Notes under the pieces: model-generated | Seen by the model: only the letters and a program-made list of their open reading frames with translations | What the model was told of the DNA's origin: nothing | Databases searched by the model: none | Source of the DNA: Herbiconiux aconitum | GTDB taxonomy: Bacteria; Actinomycetota; Actinomycetes; Actinomycetales; Microbacteriaceae | DNA: 64,000 nucleotides | NCBI RefSeq assembly: GCF_024979235.1 | Contig: NZ_JANLCM010000001.1 | Location: forward strand, 744,001-808,000 | Direction: 5' to 3' | Part shown: positions 1 through 9,176 of the stretch, piece by piece | How the letters are laid out: every line of letters begins with the position of its first letter | How positions within the stretch are numbered: the stretch's first letter is position 1 | Position numbers and translations under genes: made by a program

Positions 1-559
1 CCATCCGCGCGAACAACGCGGAATCGGCCGGGGCCCGCCAGGGAGTCACCGAAGCGGTGGCGGCGCTCGGATCTCTCGACATCCTCGTCAACAGCGCGGG
101 CGGCGGATGGTTCGAGCCCTTCTCCGACGCCTCCGACGAGCACATCGAGCAGACCATCGATCTCAACATCCGCGGCACGCTCTACACGACCCATGAAGCC
201 CTGAAGCACCTGCCCGACGGCGGTCGCATCATCACCATCGGCAGCGTGACCGCCGAGAGCATCCCGTTTCCCGGCGGCTCCGTCTACGGCATGAGCAAGG
301 CGGCCCTGGTGGCCTTCACCCGCGGTCTGTCCCGCGACCTCGGCGAGCGCAAGATCACCGCGAACATCGTGCAGCCCGGCCCGATCGACACCGAGGGCAA
401 CCCGTCCGACGGCCCGGCCGGCGATTACATGGCGAGCCTGACCTCCCTCAAGCAGTTCGCAGCGCCCAAGGATGTCGGGGCTCTCGTGGCGTGGATCGCC
501 TCCGACCAAGCGCACTTCATGACCGGATCGATCGTGACGCTCGACGGCGGTTGGACGGC

Positions 560-563
<4 letters not shown>
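1..563 (+). CDS. SDR family oxidoreductase, 5' truncated
   Basis: The reading frame is open from the window edge (first full codon at 3), so the N-terminal Rossmann glycine motif lies outside. The 186 visible residues carry the classical short-chain dehydrogenase core: NSAG at visible residues 30-33, the structural Asn in DLNIRGT (about 55), catalytic Ser81 in IGSV, and the YGMSK motif with Tyr95 and Lys99. The end (TGSIVTLDGGW) is the usual substrate-loop/C-terminal strand of this family. It is a probable cytosolic NAD(P)H-dependent alcohol or ketone oxidoreductase; the substrate cannot be told. Its stop overlaps the next start as ATGA, so the two genes are probably one transcript. Confidence 0.9.
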
Positions 564-1436
<873 letters not shown>

Positions 1437-1456
<20 letters not shown>

Positions 1457-2087
1457 GCGCGGCGGGCTCACGCGCGTCGAGGCCCGCCAGGAAGAGGTCG
1501 ACCCCGAGTTCGAAGACCGCGGGGCCCTCGGGCGTTGCGCCGGAGGCCTCGGCGGGGTCGGTGGCGAACGGCTCGACCACCACACCCAGACTGTCGGCCT
1601 GCAGTCGCTGCTGCTCGTGCCAGGTCTGGCCGATCACGAAGTGGAGCAGGGCCTCTGCGGAGCGCTCGGCGATCATCCGGTCGAAGCCGCCGCGCTCGAT
1701 CGACGCCGCGAGGCGCCGACCCGCTTCACGCGCTCCGAGGCCCAGGGCCAGGGCGCTCGAGACCACCTCGGCGCCGTCTTTGAACGCCAAGAGCGCATCA
1801 TGCAACGCCATCGCGTCGAAATGCACGGCGTCGCGCCAGTCGTCGGCGGCAACCGGGCGGGTTCGCGTGCGGGACACGATCTCGTCGGCGACCGCCGCCA
1901 AGAGGGTCTGCTTGTTCGGAAAATGCCAGTAGAGGGCGCTGGCCTGCACACCGAGGCTCTCGGCGAGGTTGCGCATGGTGAGATCGGGCAGGCCCTGACG
2001 GTCGAGGATGCCGAGCGCCGCCACGACGACATCGCCGCTCGATCGGCGCGGAGCGCGCGGTTCTGACCTTTCCGATTTCACCGTCAT
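1437..2087 (-). CDS. bioQ: TetR family regulator, BioQ-like biotin transport repressor
   Basis: 216-residue TetR-type repressor with an N-terminal helix-turn-helix (about residues 20-65; helix core LTMRNLAESLGVQASALYWHF) and a long alpha-helical C-terminal domain of the TetR_C type. It is divergent from bioYMN and separated from it by only 59 bases that contain two TGAAC-N3-GTTCA dyads. In corynebacteria and mycobacteria the TetR-type BioQ represses bioYMN from boxes of the form TGAAC-N3-GTTxx (established knowledge), so autoregulation and control of biotin uptake is the natural reading. The start has a TAGGAT box six bases upstream and an AGGA that could act as ribosome site. The identity as BioQ is inferred from context and operator, not from alignment. 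Confidence 0.8.
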
Positions 2088-2093
2088 CGTGTC

Positions 2094-2099
2094 ATCCTA
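2094..2099 (-). promoter_or_regulatory. -10 box of bioQ-like gene, possibly leaderless
   Basis: TAGGAT on the minus strand lies exactly six bases before the ATG, so transcription could begin at the start codon. No clear -35 is seen. Confidence 0.5.
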
Positions 2100-2104
2100 T
2101 AACC

Positions 2105-2132
2105 TGAACACCGTTCAAGTGAACAGTGTTCA
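2105..2132. promoter_or_regulatory. two tandem BioQ-type operators
   Basis: Two 13-bp dyads, TGAACACCGTTCA (2105-2117) and TGAACAGTGTTCA (2120-2132), stand two bases apart and together form a near-perfect 32-bp inverted repeat (2103-2134). A TATAAC -10 for bioY (2098-2103) abuts box 1, so the boxes cover the transcription start, and the bioY ribosome site starts five bases after box 2. Occupied boxes would block both bioYMN and the regulator. Confidence 0.8.
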
Positions 2133-2146
2133 GGATGGAGCAGCAG

Positions 2147-2743
2147 ATGAAATTCGACGTTCGGGATCTGGCCAGGATCGCGGTCTTCGCCGCCATCATC
2201 GCGGTGCTCGGCATCCCCGGCGCCATCCCCATCTTCGGCAACGCGGTTCCCATCACCGCCCAGACCCTCGGCGTCATGCTTGCCGGTGCGGTGCTCGGCG
2301 CCTGGCGCGGCGCCGCGGCGGTGGTGGTGTTCCTGCTGCTCGTGCTCGTCGGGCTGCCGCTCCTCTCCGGCGGACACGGCGGCGCCGGCGTCTTCGTGGG
2401 TCCTTCGGCCGGCTACCTCTTCGGGTGGATCCTCGGCGCCTTCGTGACCGGCGCCATCGTGCACGCCGGGCACCGCCGCCCCACCTGGTGGCGCACGGCG
2501 CTCGGCTCGGTCGTGGGCGGCATCCTCGTGATCTACGCTGTCGGGGTGCCCGTTCAGGCCCTCGTCACCCACCTGCCGCTCGGCGCGACGGCGCTCGCGA
2601 GCACCGTCTACCTACCGGGCGATGTGATCAAGGCAGTCGTCGCGACCCTCATCACGATGGCGCTGTGGCGTGCCTACCCGCGGGCCTTCGGCGACCAGGT
2701 GCGCGTCGCGCCCGCAGCGAAGATCGACGCGATCGTTCGATGA
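2147..2743 (+). CDS. bioY: BioY, biotin-binding S component of ECF transporter
   Basis: 198-residue, almost wholly hydrophobic protein with about six membrane segments, matching the length of BioY. The stretch around GNAVPITAQTLGVMLAGAVLG near the N-terminus and GPSAGYLFGW in the middle are typical BioY loop motifs. The ATG at 2147 is preceded by GGAG at 2137-2140 with six-base spacing; earlier in-frame GTG and ATG codons lie inside the operator and lack a ribosome site. It binds biotin in the cytoplasmic membrane and couples to BioM/BioN encoded directly downstream with ATGA overlaps. Confidence 0.95.
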   Translation: MKFDVRDLARIAVFAAIIAVLGIPGAIPIFGNAVPITAQTLGVMLAGAVLGAWRGAAAVVVFLLLVLVGLPLLSGGHGGAGVFVGPSAGYLFGWILGAFVTGAIVHAGHRRPTWWRTALGSVVGGILVIYAVGVPVQALVTHLPLGATALASTVYLPGDVIKAVVATLITMALWRAYPRAFGDQVRVAPAAKIDAIVR

Positions 2744-3474
2744 CCACGCCGTTCCCCTCGATCCCGGCCCCCTCCGACGGCACCCCGCCGCCGCGGGAGC
2801 TCGTGTTCGAGGGCGTGGGCGTCGACCTGGCCGGGGTGAGCATCCTGAGCGACGTCACCCTGACGCTGCCCCAGCAGCGCATCGCCGTGATCGGATCGAA
2901 CGGATCGGGCAAGTCGACCTTCGCGCGCCTGCTCGGCGGCCTGGTCGCACCCACCCGCGGCCGGGTGGGCATCCACGGCCACGACCTCGTCGCCGAACGC
3001 AAGCGGGTGCTGCGGATGGTCGGCTCCGTGTTCAGCAATCCGGACGCGCAGATCATCATGCCCACTGTGGCCGAAGACGTCGCGTTCTCGCTGCGCCGCC
3101 GTGGCCTCACCCGGGAGGAAATAGCCCGCCGGGTGACCGCGACACTCGAGCGCTACGGACTGGCCGAACGGGCGGATGCTCCCGCCCACAGCCTCTCCGG
3201 CGGCCAGAAGCAGCTGCTCGCCCTGAGCGCAGTGCTCATCACCGACCCGGCGCTCATCGTGGCCGACGAGCCGACCGCTCTGCTCGACGGCCGCAACAGC
3301 CGACTGATCAGCTCGCTGCTGCTCGACGAGATCCCCCAGCAGCTCGTGCTGGTCACCCACGACCTCGAACTCGCCGCTCGGTGCGACGTCGCGGTGCGGT
3401 TCGAAGACGGCCGTCTGTTCGAGGTCGACGATCCGGCGCCCGTCATCGCGCGGTATCGGAGGGATCTCGGATGA
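2740..3474 (+). CDS. bioM: BioM, energy-coupling factor ATPase
   Basis: 244-residue ABC ATPase. Walker A GSNGSGKST is at residues 52-60, the Q-loop region follows, the signature is LSGGQKQLLAL, Walker B is ALIVADEPTALLD, and the switch histidine is in LVTHDLEL. The start ATG overlaps the bioY stop by four bases and its stop overlaps bioN likewise, so translation of the three is coupled. It powers biotin uptake together with BioN and BioY. A general ECF ATPase (CbiO/EcfA type) would look similar; the bioY-bioN context decides the call. Confidence 0.93.
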   Translation: MTTPFPSIPAPSDGTPPPRELVFEGVGVDLAGVSILSDVTLTLPQQRIAVIGSNGSGKSTFARLLGGLVAPTRGRVGIHGHDLVAERKRVLRMVGSVFSNPDAQIIMPTVAEDVAFSLRRRGLTREEIARRVTATLERYGLAERADAPAHSLSGGQKQLLALSAVLITDPALIVADEPTALLDGRNSRLISSLLLDEIPQQLVLVTHDLELAARCDVAVRFEDGRLFEVDDPAPVIARYRRDLG

Positions 3475-4067
3475 TCACCCTCTACCGTCCGGGCACGAGC
3501 ATCGTCCACCGCCTGCCCGCCGGGCCGAAGCTGCTCGGCCTGATGCTCCTGGCCATCGCCATCACGGTCTTCGCGAACAACGCCTGGTCCATCGCCGGAG
3601 CCTCGGCGCTCGTGGTCGTGGGCTACTTCGCCGCCGGGTTCGGCCCGCTCGAGATCGCGCGCCAGCTCTGGAAACTGCGCTGGATCGTGGCGATCACCCT
3701 CATCACCCAGGTCATCTTCCTTCCCCTGCCGGTCGCGGCCACGAACACCGGCCGCGTGGTCACCGTCGTGATGCTCGCGACCCTCCTCACGCTGACCACC
3801 CGCACCAGCGCCCTGCTCGACGCGGTCGAGCGCGGGCTGGCGCCGCTCCGCCGCATCGGGGTCGATCCGGCTCGGGTCGGCCTGCTGATGGCGATGACGA
3901 TCACCGTCGTGCCTGTCATCGCCGGGTACGCGTCGAGCATCCGCGACGCCCAGCGTGCCCGGGGAGCAAAGCCTCGGCTGCGCATCCTGGTCATGCCGCT
4001 GCTCGTGATGTCGCTGAAGCACGCCGATGACCTCGGCGACGCCCTGATCGCCCGGGGTGCCGAATGA
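3471..4067 (+). CDS. bioN: BioN, ECF transporter transmembrane (T) component
   Basis: 198-residue membrane protein with N-terminal hydrophobic helices followed by a helical coupling domain. The two Ala-Arg-Gly motifs that EcfT proteins use to grip their ATPases are visible as AQRARG and IARG near the C-terminus. The length is short for EcfT but usual for BioN. It is the third gene of the bioYMN unit, with ATGA overlaps on both sides. Confidence 0.92.
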   Translation: MITLYRPGTSIVHRLPAGPKLLGLMLLAIAITVFANNAWSIAGASALVVVGYFAAGFGPLEIARQLWKLRWIVAITLITQVIFLPLPVAATNTGRVVTVVMLATLLTLTTRTSALLDAVERGLAPLRRIGVDPARVGLLMAMTITVVPVIAGYASSIRDAQRARGAKPRLRILVMPLLVMSLKHADDLGDALIARGAE

Positions 4068-4405
4068 GTGCCGGCCCCGCGGTCTTCGGGCCGACCATCG
4101 ACGACCAGACCCGGTGCATCCACTACGGCTCGGCCGTCGACATCATCGCCATCAAGTTCTTCTGCTGCGGCCGCTACTACCCCTGCCACCTCTGCCACGC
4201 CGAGACGGCCGGACACCCGGCCGAGCAGTGGCCGCGGGCGCAGTGGGATTCGCGCGCCATCCTCTGCGGCGAGTGCAAAGCCGAGATCAGCATCGCCGAC
4301 TACCTCGAGGTCACCGCCTGCCCCTCCTGCGATGCAGCCTTCAACGAGGGGTGCCGCCTGCACAGCCACCTCTACTTCGAGAGTGAACCGCGCCCGTCCG
4401 TCTGA
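4064..4405 (+). CDS. CHY zinc finger protein
   Basis: 113-residue protein rich in cysteine and histidine: C18-x-H20-Y, C34/C35, C41-x2-C44-H45, C68-x2-C71, C86-x2-C89 and C97-x2-H100-x-H102. This is the CHY-type zinc finger domain, found alone here and binding several zinc ions. Bacterial members are small, soluble and of unknown function. The ATG overlaps the bioN stop by four bases, so it is translationally coupled to biotin transport. Nothing in the sequence explains a biotin link. Confidence 0.88.
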   Translation: MSAGPAVFGPTIDDQTRCIHYGSAVDIIAIKFFCCGRYYPCHLCHAETAGHPAEQWPRAQWDSRAILCGECKAEISIADYLEVTACPSCDAAFNEGCRLHSHLYFESEPRPSV

Positions 4406-4524
4406 GAGGTCCGCGGGTGTGGTGGCGGCACCTTGAAGCGGCACGGCAGTGGCGCCGGGCGACTCCGTCTTCGGAGACGACGACGGCATCGATCGAGGTC
4501 TGAAGCAGGTGCCGCGCGTGCTCC

Positions 4525-6120
4525 TCAGGCGGCGGGGGTGGCGAGCAGCTCGGAGATCTCGTCGTCTGTGAGCGGCACCCACGGCGAGCTGTCGGGGTCG
4601 GCGCTGGCGGCCTCGGGGCTTGCACCCTGGTTCCACCACTTCGACTCGTAGGGCACACCGTCGAACAGCACGCGGTCGTCTTTGTCGTAGACGGATGCGC
4701 CGGCCCAGTCGGGATAGGTGCCCGCCGGCAGCGTGAGCGCCTGGTAGGGCTTCTCGCCCGGGAGAACGGGGCCCACCAGGGTCCACGGGGTCTCCCACTC
4801 GTTCAGCACCGGGTCGTCGGGGGTGTCCCCGCGGGTCCACCACTTGGCCTGGTACACGTTGCCGTGCCACACGATCTTCGTGCCCTTCAGATACGACGAC
4901 TCCGCCGCCCAGATGGGGTAGGGGCTGGTGGCAGGGTCGTCGACCACGGGCTGGTCGGCGTCGGGCGTGGTCACCGAGGAGGCGGAGAGATCCGGATGCC
5001 CGGCGAAGCCTGCCGAGAGCAGCCCCGCGAACGTCTGGTCGCCCTGGTCGATGCCGCTGCAGGCATCTGAGACCCGTTTCAGGTCGACGTAGTTCGGTCC
5101 GCAGGTGGCGTCGCGGTTCAGCGACCAGAGCGACATGCGCCCGAGTCCCTGCTGCTGGGCGAAGGCGTTGAGGGCCGACGCATCGGCGAGACCGAAGACG
5201 TCGCCCTTCACGTCGTTCTGGCCCGCCATCGGTGTGGCGCCGATCTTCGACCAGAGCGTCGCGTCGGAGAGCTCGATGTCGGCCTGGGAATAGAGCGCGT
5301 CGAGTTGGCGGTGCGTCGCCTTGAGGGCGTCGATGGAGGCGTCGGCCATCGACTCGGTGCCGCGGCTCGAGCCGTAGTTCATCGTCATCACGTTGATGCC
5401 GGCGAGATCGACCCCCGCGTCGAGCATCTGGGCGACGGTGTCGGTGGCCTCCTCGGTCAGACCCGAGGGGGCGACCGGGAGGGTGAGCCAGACGGCGAGG
5501 TCGTCTCCCTTGTCCCGCCGGGCCTGCTGCAGTGCGGCGATCGCGGTGGCCCGCCGTTCCCCCGCCGCCGAGTCGCTCAGCGCCGAGCCCTCGATGTCGA
5601 GGTCGATGGTGGAGAGCTCGTAACGATCGATGACCGAGGCGTACGCCGACTGGAGCGCAGCGGGATCGGTGCATCCGCTGGCCAGCTCGTCGTTGCGCTG
5701 GCCGCCGAAGGAGACCACCGCGTCGCCCCCGGCCTGGCGCAGGCGGGCGAGTCGGCGGTCGAGGTCGAGGTCTTTGGAGGCGCCGTCGAGGGTGTAGGCC
5801 GTGCCCCAGGTGGGAACGCAGGGATCGTCGGTGGAAGCGACGACGAACGAGAGCACCACGTCCTGATCGGCCGGCTGCGCCGGGGTCTCGAAGGCGTAGG
5901 TGGGTGTGGCCGTGACGTCGACGTAGCCCGCGAACCAGGGGCTCACCGTGTCGGCGTGCGCGGAGTCGAAGCTCTGCACGGCGACGAAGGTGCCGAGCGA
6001 GAGGGCCGCGATGGCGCCGACGGCGATGCTGACCCGCAGTGGCGAGAGTCGCTTGCCGGCGTGCGGGCCGGATGCGGCGGGCATGACGGTGCTCGGGGAA
6101 GCCGGGGTGACGCCGCTCAT
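4525..6120 (-). CDS. exported GH18-like chitinase with two CBM5/12-type modules
   Basis: 531 residues. A membrane/signal helix sits at about 28-50 after a polar N-terminus and ends in SAHA, so it is exported or membrane-anchored. Residues 62-390 form a GH18-like barrel; the catalytic-strand motif is IDLDIE, with Asp173, Asp175 and Glu177 as likely acid residues. Two similar C-terminal modules (about 401-450 and 469-520) share the YPxW...Y...KWW pattern of chitin-binding CBM5/12. The start overlaps the stop of the upstream glycosyltransferase (ATGA), so it is made with that polymer synthase. It may cut chitin or a related beta-1,4-GlcNAc polymer made by its partner. Confidence 0.88.
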   Translation of the reverse strand: MSGVTPASPSTVMPAASGPHAGKRLSPLRVSIAVGAIAALSLGTFVAVQSFDSAHADTVSPWFAGYVDVTATPTYAFETPAQPADQDVVLSFVVASTDDPCVPTWGTAYTLDGASKDLDLDRRLARLRQAGGDAVVSFGGQRNDELASGCTDPAALQSAYASVIDRYELSTIDLDIEGSALSDSAAGERRATAIAALQQARRDKGDDLAVWLTLPVAPSGLTEEATDTVAQMLDAGVDLAGINVMTMNYGSSRGTESMADASIDALKATHRQLDALYSQADIELSDATLWSKIGATPMAGQNDVKGDVFGLADASALNAFAQQQGLGRMSLWSLNRDATCGPNYVDLKRVSDACSGIDQGDQTFAGLLSAGFAGHPDLSASSVTTPDADQPVVDDPATSPYPIWAAESSYLKGTKIVWHGNVYQAKWWTRGDTPDDPVLNEWETPWTLVGPVLPGEKPYQALTLPAGTYPDWAGASVYDKDDRVLFDGVPYESKWWNQGASPEAASADPDSSPWVPLTDDEISELLATPAA

Positions 6121-8660
6121 GCCGCGCTCCGCTCGGCGCCGACCGTCTCTCGGCCGTGCGTGCCGGCGGCACCAGGACCGTTGCCGCCTCCCAGGCCGCC
6201 GCGGGCACCTCGCTCCTTGCGCGTGCTGCGATCCTTCCGCGCGTCACGGTCTCCGGATGCGCGGCGTCGCGTCGAGCGCGAGACCGCCGTCGCCGGGTCG
6301 GCCGGGTTTCCGTGGTAGAGCACCGAGCGCCAGTCGACGGCGTCGAAGTCGAGTTCGGGCTGCGACGCAGACCCGGCAGCACTGGCCGGTGGGGCGCCGG
6401 CCGACAGCGCGAGCGAGGGGGCTGCCGCGGCACCACCCGCTCCCGCTGCTGCTTCTCCCGCACCCGCTCCGGCTCCCGACGCGACCGCGGCCGGTTTGCG
6501 GTCGACGTAGAGCCACTTGGTGAGGCCGAGCCAGACATCCACGAGCGACGGCCCGATGCCGATGTTCGCGAGGATGGCCCAGCTGGCGAGCGAGGCGTTG
6601 AGCGCAGCGAACGCCGCGTTGCCCCAGTTCTGGGCGCCGAAGTCGCGCCAGAAGGTGAGCACCGAGAACACGACGATGGCGTACGGCGCCACGACGTAGA
6701 GCAGCGGCGCCGCCGTGCGGTTGCGCACCTTCGGCGTGCGAGCGAACGGGATCTTCTTCGACGAGATCGCCTGCTCGAGCGACTTGAACACGCCCGCCAG
6801 GTTCACCGGGAGCAGGATCAGGTTGAAGCCGTAGATGCGGAAGATGTCGGTGAACGTGTACCCGCTGTAGCGCAGGTCGCTGCCCATGGCGATGAAGTAC
6901 GGCAGCGCCGCGATCAACACCACCGGGCTCAGCAGCCGGCTGTCGTAGGGGTAGGCGAGCAGGAACACCAGGCCGAAGCTCGCCCAGGTGATGGAGGCCA
7001 TGTAGTTCACGCGCAACAGGATCTCCGCGATGCCCACCGGATGCCCGGCGCGCTGGCGGGCGCGGATCTGCCGCCAGAACTTCGGCAGGATGAGCAGGCC
7101 CCCGTTCGCCCAGCGCCGGCGCTGCACGATCAGCGATCCGAAGTCGGGCGGGGTGGCGCTGTAGCTGAGGCGCTCGGGGTAGTTGACGAGGGTCCAGCCG
7201 TGCAGGCCCAGGTCGACGCTCGACTCGGTGTCTTCGATGACGGTGCGGTCTTGCACGTAGCGGCGCACCTCGAATCCGCCCACCGTCTCGATCTCAACGA
7301 TGTCTTCGAGAGCGGGCTTCCGGATGACCGCGTTCGCGCCCACCCAGAAGGTCGCGCCGTAGTGCGTCATGCCCTGGTGCTGGATGTGCTGCAGATCGGT
7401 GGTGGCGCCGGCGAGGCGCTCGATGCGGGTCGGCGCACCGCGGAACGAGGAGTAGGGGGTCTGCGTCACGGCGACCCGCTCGTTGTGCGGCTGCTCGAGG
7501 AAGTAGACGAGCCGGAGGCAGTACTCGCGCAGCAACAACGAGTCGGCGTCGAGGGTGAGGAGGTAGCCGGCATCCGGAACCTCGTAATAGTCAGTGGGCA
7601 CAGCATCGGCCGTCTCGTCGGCGTCGACGGGGCGCAGGATGACGCCGTCAGGGCTCTGCTCGCGGCGGAACCGCCCGCCCATCAGTCCGATGTAGGAGTT
7701 GAGGTTCATGGCCTTGTTGGCCTCGTGCGAGAGCGACGCGAACTTCTTGCGCTCGAAGGTCTCGAGTTCGGCCGAGAAGATCCAGACGAGGCGGCGGTGC
7801 AGTTCGAGCATCCGCTCGGCCGAGGGCGACTCGTCGACGTCGAGGGCGAGATCGAGGGCGTCGGCAGTGACACGCAGGTCGCCGGCGAGGGCGCCGAGCA
7901 CCTGCTCCACGAAGAAGGTGTCGACGTGGTCGGTGCGCTCCTCGTGGTCGGCCATCGTCTGCAGCCAGTCAGCCGCGTCGGAGTAGGCGCCCGCCAGCCG
8001 GCGCACGTCGGATGCGTGCACCGCGTCGCCGAGCAGCTGGCCCCCTTCGAAACTCAGCAGCGCATCGACGGCGCGGTCCCGCGGTGCGCGCAGGTCGTCG
8101 GCGATGTCGGACGCGATTCGGCGCGATGCCTCCAACTGTGCGGCGACGCCCGGATCGGAGGGGAAGGGCGGGTCGTCGAGCAGCAGCACGACGCGGAGCG
8201 AGGGGTATTCCTGCAGCGCGGCCGACCACAGTGTCTTGCGCACGACGGCCGGTTCTTCACTGTAGGAGGGAACGAGCACCGTCATGGTCTGGTGCGCCGC
8301 CGAGAAGTGCTTGTCGAGCTCGGCTCGCGGCACCCGCACGTGGTCGCGGAAGCGCTGCAGTGCGCCTTGCCGAGCGACGAGGTACATCAGGGCCGAGAAG
8401 GTGAGAAAGGTCACGACCACGAGGTAGGAGATGGCTTCGGTGGTGAACCGGAAGCTCTCGGTGCCGTTGTTCAGGAACTGCCGCACGACGGTGGAGACGA
8501 CGTAGGTGATCCACGCGGCGACGGTGATCACGATGGCCAGGCGGCCCCAGGTGATCTTCGTGTCGCTCGGGATCGCGTGCACGGTGGAGAGGGGTTCGGT
8601 GCTGCGCTCGGCGCCCAGTTGTCGTTTTCGGGCAGGCGAAGCCAGTGACTTCGTAGACAT
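6117..8660 (-). CDS. membrane glycosyltransferase family 2 (processive synthase-like)
   Basis: 847 residues. Two N-terminal membrane helices (about 40-60 and 77-96) precede a GT-A domain starting at TVLVPSYSEEP (128). Processive GT2 residues are present: Asp162/Asp163, the DAD motif (371-373), the ED pair (476-477) and QRRRW (513-517). At least four membrane helices follow, then a glycine/alanine-rich linker and a basic tail. An unusually long helical insertion (about 180-350) separates the first Asp from DAD. The arrangement is that of cellulose, chitin or hyaluronan synthases; the polymer is unknown. GAGGAAC precedes the ATG. It is cotranscribed with the chitinase, suggesting a synthesis-and-trimming unit for an exopolysaccharide. 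Confidence 0.88.
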   Translation of the reverse strand: MSTKSLASPARKRQLGAERSTEPLSTVHAIPSDTKITWGRLAIVITVAAWITYVVSTVVRQFLNNGTESFRFTTEAISYLVVVTFLTFSALMYLVARQGALQRFRDHVRVPRAELDKHFSAAHQTMTVLVPSYSEEPAVVRKTLWSAALQEYPSLRVVLLLDDPPFPSDPGVAAQLEASRRIASDIADDLRAPRDRAVDALLSFEGGQLLGDAVHASDVRRLAGAYSDAADWLQTMADHEERTDHVDTFFVEQVLGALAGDLRVTADALDLALDVDESPSAERMLELHRRLVWIFSAELETFERKKFASLSHEANKAMNLNSYIGLMGGRFRREQSPDGVILRPVDADETADAVPTDYYEVPDAGYLLTLDADSLLLREYCLRLVYFLEQPHNERVAVTQTPYSSFRGAPTRIERLAGATTDLQHIQHQGMTHYGATFWVGANAVIRKPALEDIVEIETVGGFEVRRYVQDRTVIEDTESSVDLGLHGWTLVNYPERLSYSATPPDFGSLIVQRRRWANGGLLILPKFWRQIRARQRAGHPVGIAEILLRVNYMASITWASFGLVFLLAYPYDSRLLSPVVLIAALPYFIAMGSDLRYSGYTFTDIFRIYGFNLILLPVNLAGVFKSLEQAISSKKIPFARTPKVRNRTAAPLLYVVAPYAIVVFSVLTFWRDFGAQNWGNAAFAALNASLASWAILANIGIGPSLVDVWLGLTKWLYVDRKPAAVASGAGAGAGEAAAGAGGAAAAPSLALSAGAPPASAAGSASQPELDFDAVDWRSVLYHGNPADPATAVSRSTRRRASGDRDARKDRSTRKERGARGGLGGGNGPGAAGTHGRETVGAERSAA

Positions 8661-9176
8661 GTGTTCCTCGGGTCGAAGACGATGTTCAGCTGAGAGAAAG
8701 GGGTGGTGCGTGCAGCAGAGCGTTGGGGACGCTGGGGGTGAGCTGCACGCACCACCGCGGCATCGAGCGTTGGGGACGCTTGGGTGATGCCGCGGACGGC
8801 TGCGGGGGGTGACCGCTACCGTCCGGGATTGTGGGACCGGTGGCGGGTGACCACCGATCCGAGAGTGACACTACTCCCGAATCCGCTCCCGTTTCAGGGG
8901 CGTTTCGAGGCTCCCAGCTTCAGTCGGGCGCCTCCCCCGGTCGGGGGCCACGTGTTTCTCATTACTACAAACGATCAGGCATTTTGTTCTGCGGTACCGG
9001 ACCTAATCTTCGACGCCATCGGTCGAACGAGCGCCGGCGTTGTGGTGGCCTTCGTGCGATCTTGAGCCGAAGCTGCGGAAATCTTTGGGGTTCATGGAGG
9101 CACGCGACCTCTTTTCGCGCGTCGGCCATCCGCCTAGGCTCGGAGAGTCAGTTCATCGCACCAATGGAGGTCGACC
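8661..9176. other. 516-bp intergenic region between GT2 and dodecin
   Basis: No credible gene is seen on either strand. The half next to the glycosyltransferase (8702-8860) is an array of four hairpins, described separately. An AT-rich stretch near 8950-9000 is the most likely promoter region for the glycosyltransferase, although I could not assign convincing -35 and -10 boxes. The remainder up to 9176 should contain the dodecin promoter. Confidence 0.6.
8702..8860 (-). promoter_or_regulatory. array of four hairpins in the GT2 leader
   Basis: Hairpin 1 (8702-8756) has a perfect 15-bp outer stem (GGTGGTGCGTGCAGC) and an inner hairpin AGCGT-TGGGG-ACGCT (8719-8733). Hairpin 2 (8755-8795) has a different perfect 10-bp outer stem (CCGCGGCATC) around the same inner hairpin (8766-8780). 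Hairpin 3 (8793-8825) and hairpin 4 (8834-8860) have seven-base loops GGGGTGA and CGGGTGA. GGGTGA (TCACCC on the minus strand) recurs in each unit, at 8736, 8782, 8807 and 8845. Different stems around conserved unpaired bases suggest a structured RNA leader of the glycosyltransferase mRNA; I do not recognise the family. Confidence 0.6.

Noticed and set aside
2103..2134. A transcription terminator or attenuator upstream of bioY
   Set aside because: The inverted repeat is made of two BioQ-type boxes at the transcription start, between divergent genes, so an operator explains it better.
3623..6538. A 971-residue minus-strand open frame across bioN, CHY and chitinase
   Set aside because: It is very rich in Arg, Pro and Gly, runs antisense or out of frame to well-recognised genes and has no domain.
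6156..8648. An 830-residue plus-strand frame opposite the glycosyltransferase
   Set aside because: The minus strand has the full GT2 motif set; the plus-strand frame is an antisense artefact of high GC.
8702..8860. Guanidine-II (mini-ykkC) riboswitch
   Set aside because: Also made of hairpins in tandem, but the loops here are CCCCA and TCACCC on the mRNA strand, not the required ACGR, and the downstream gene does not fit.
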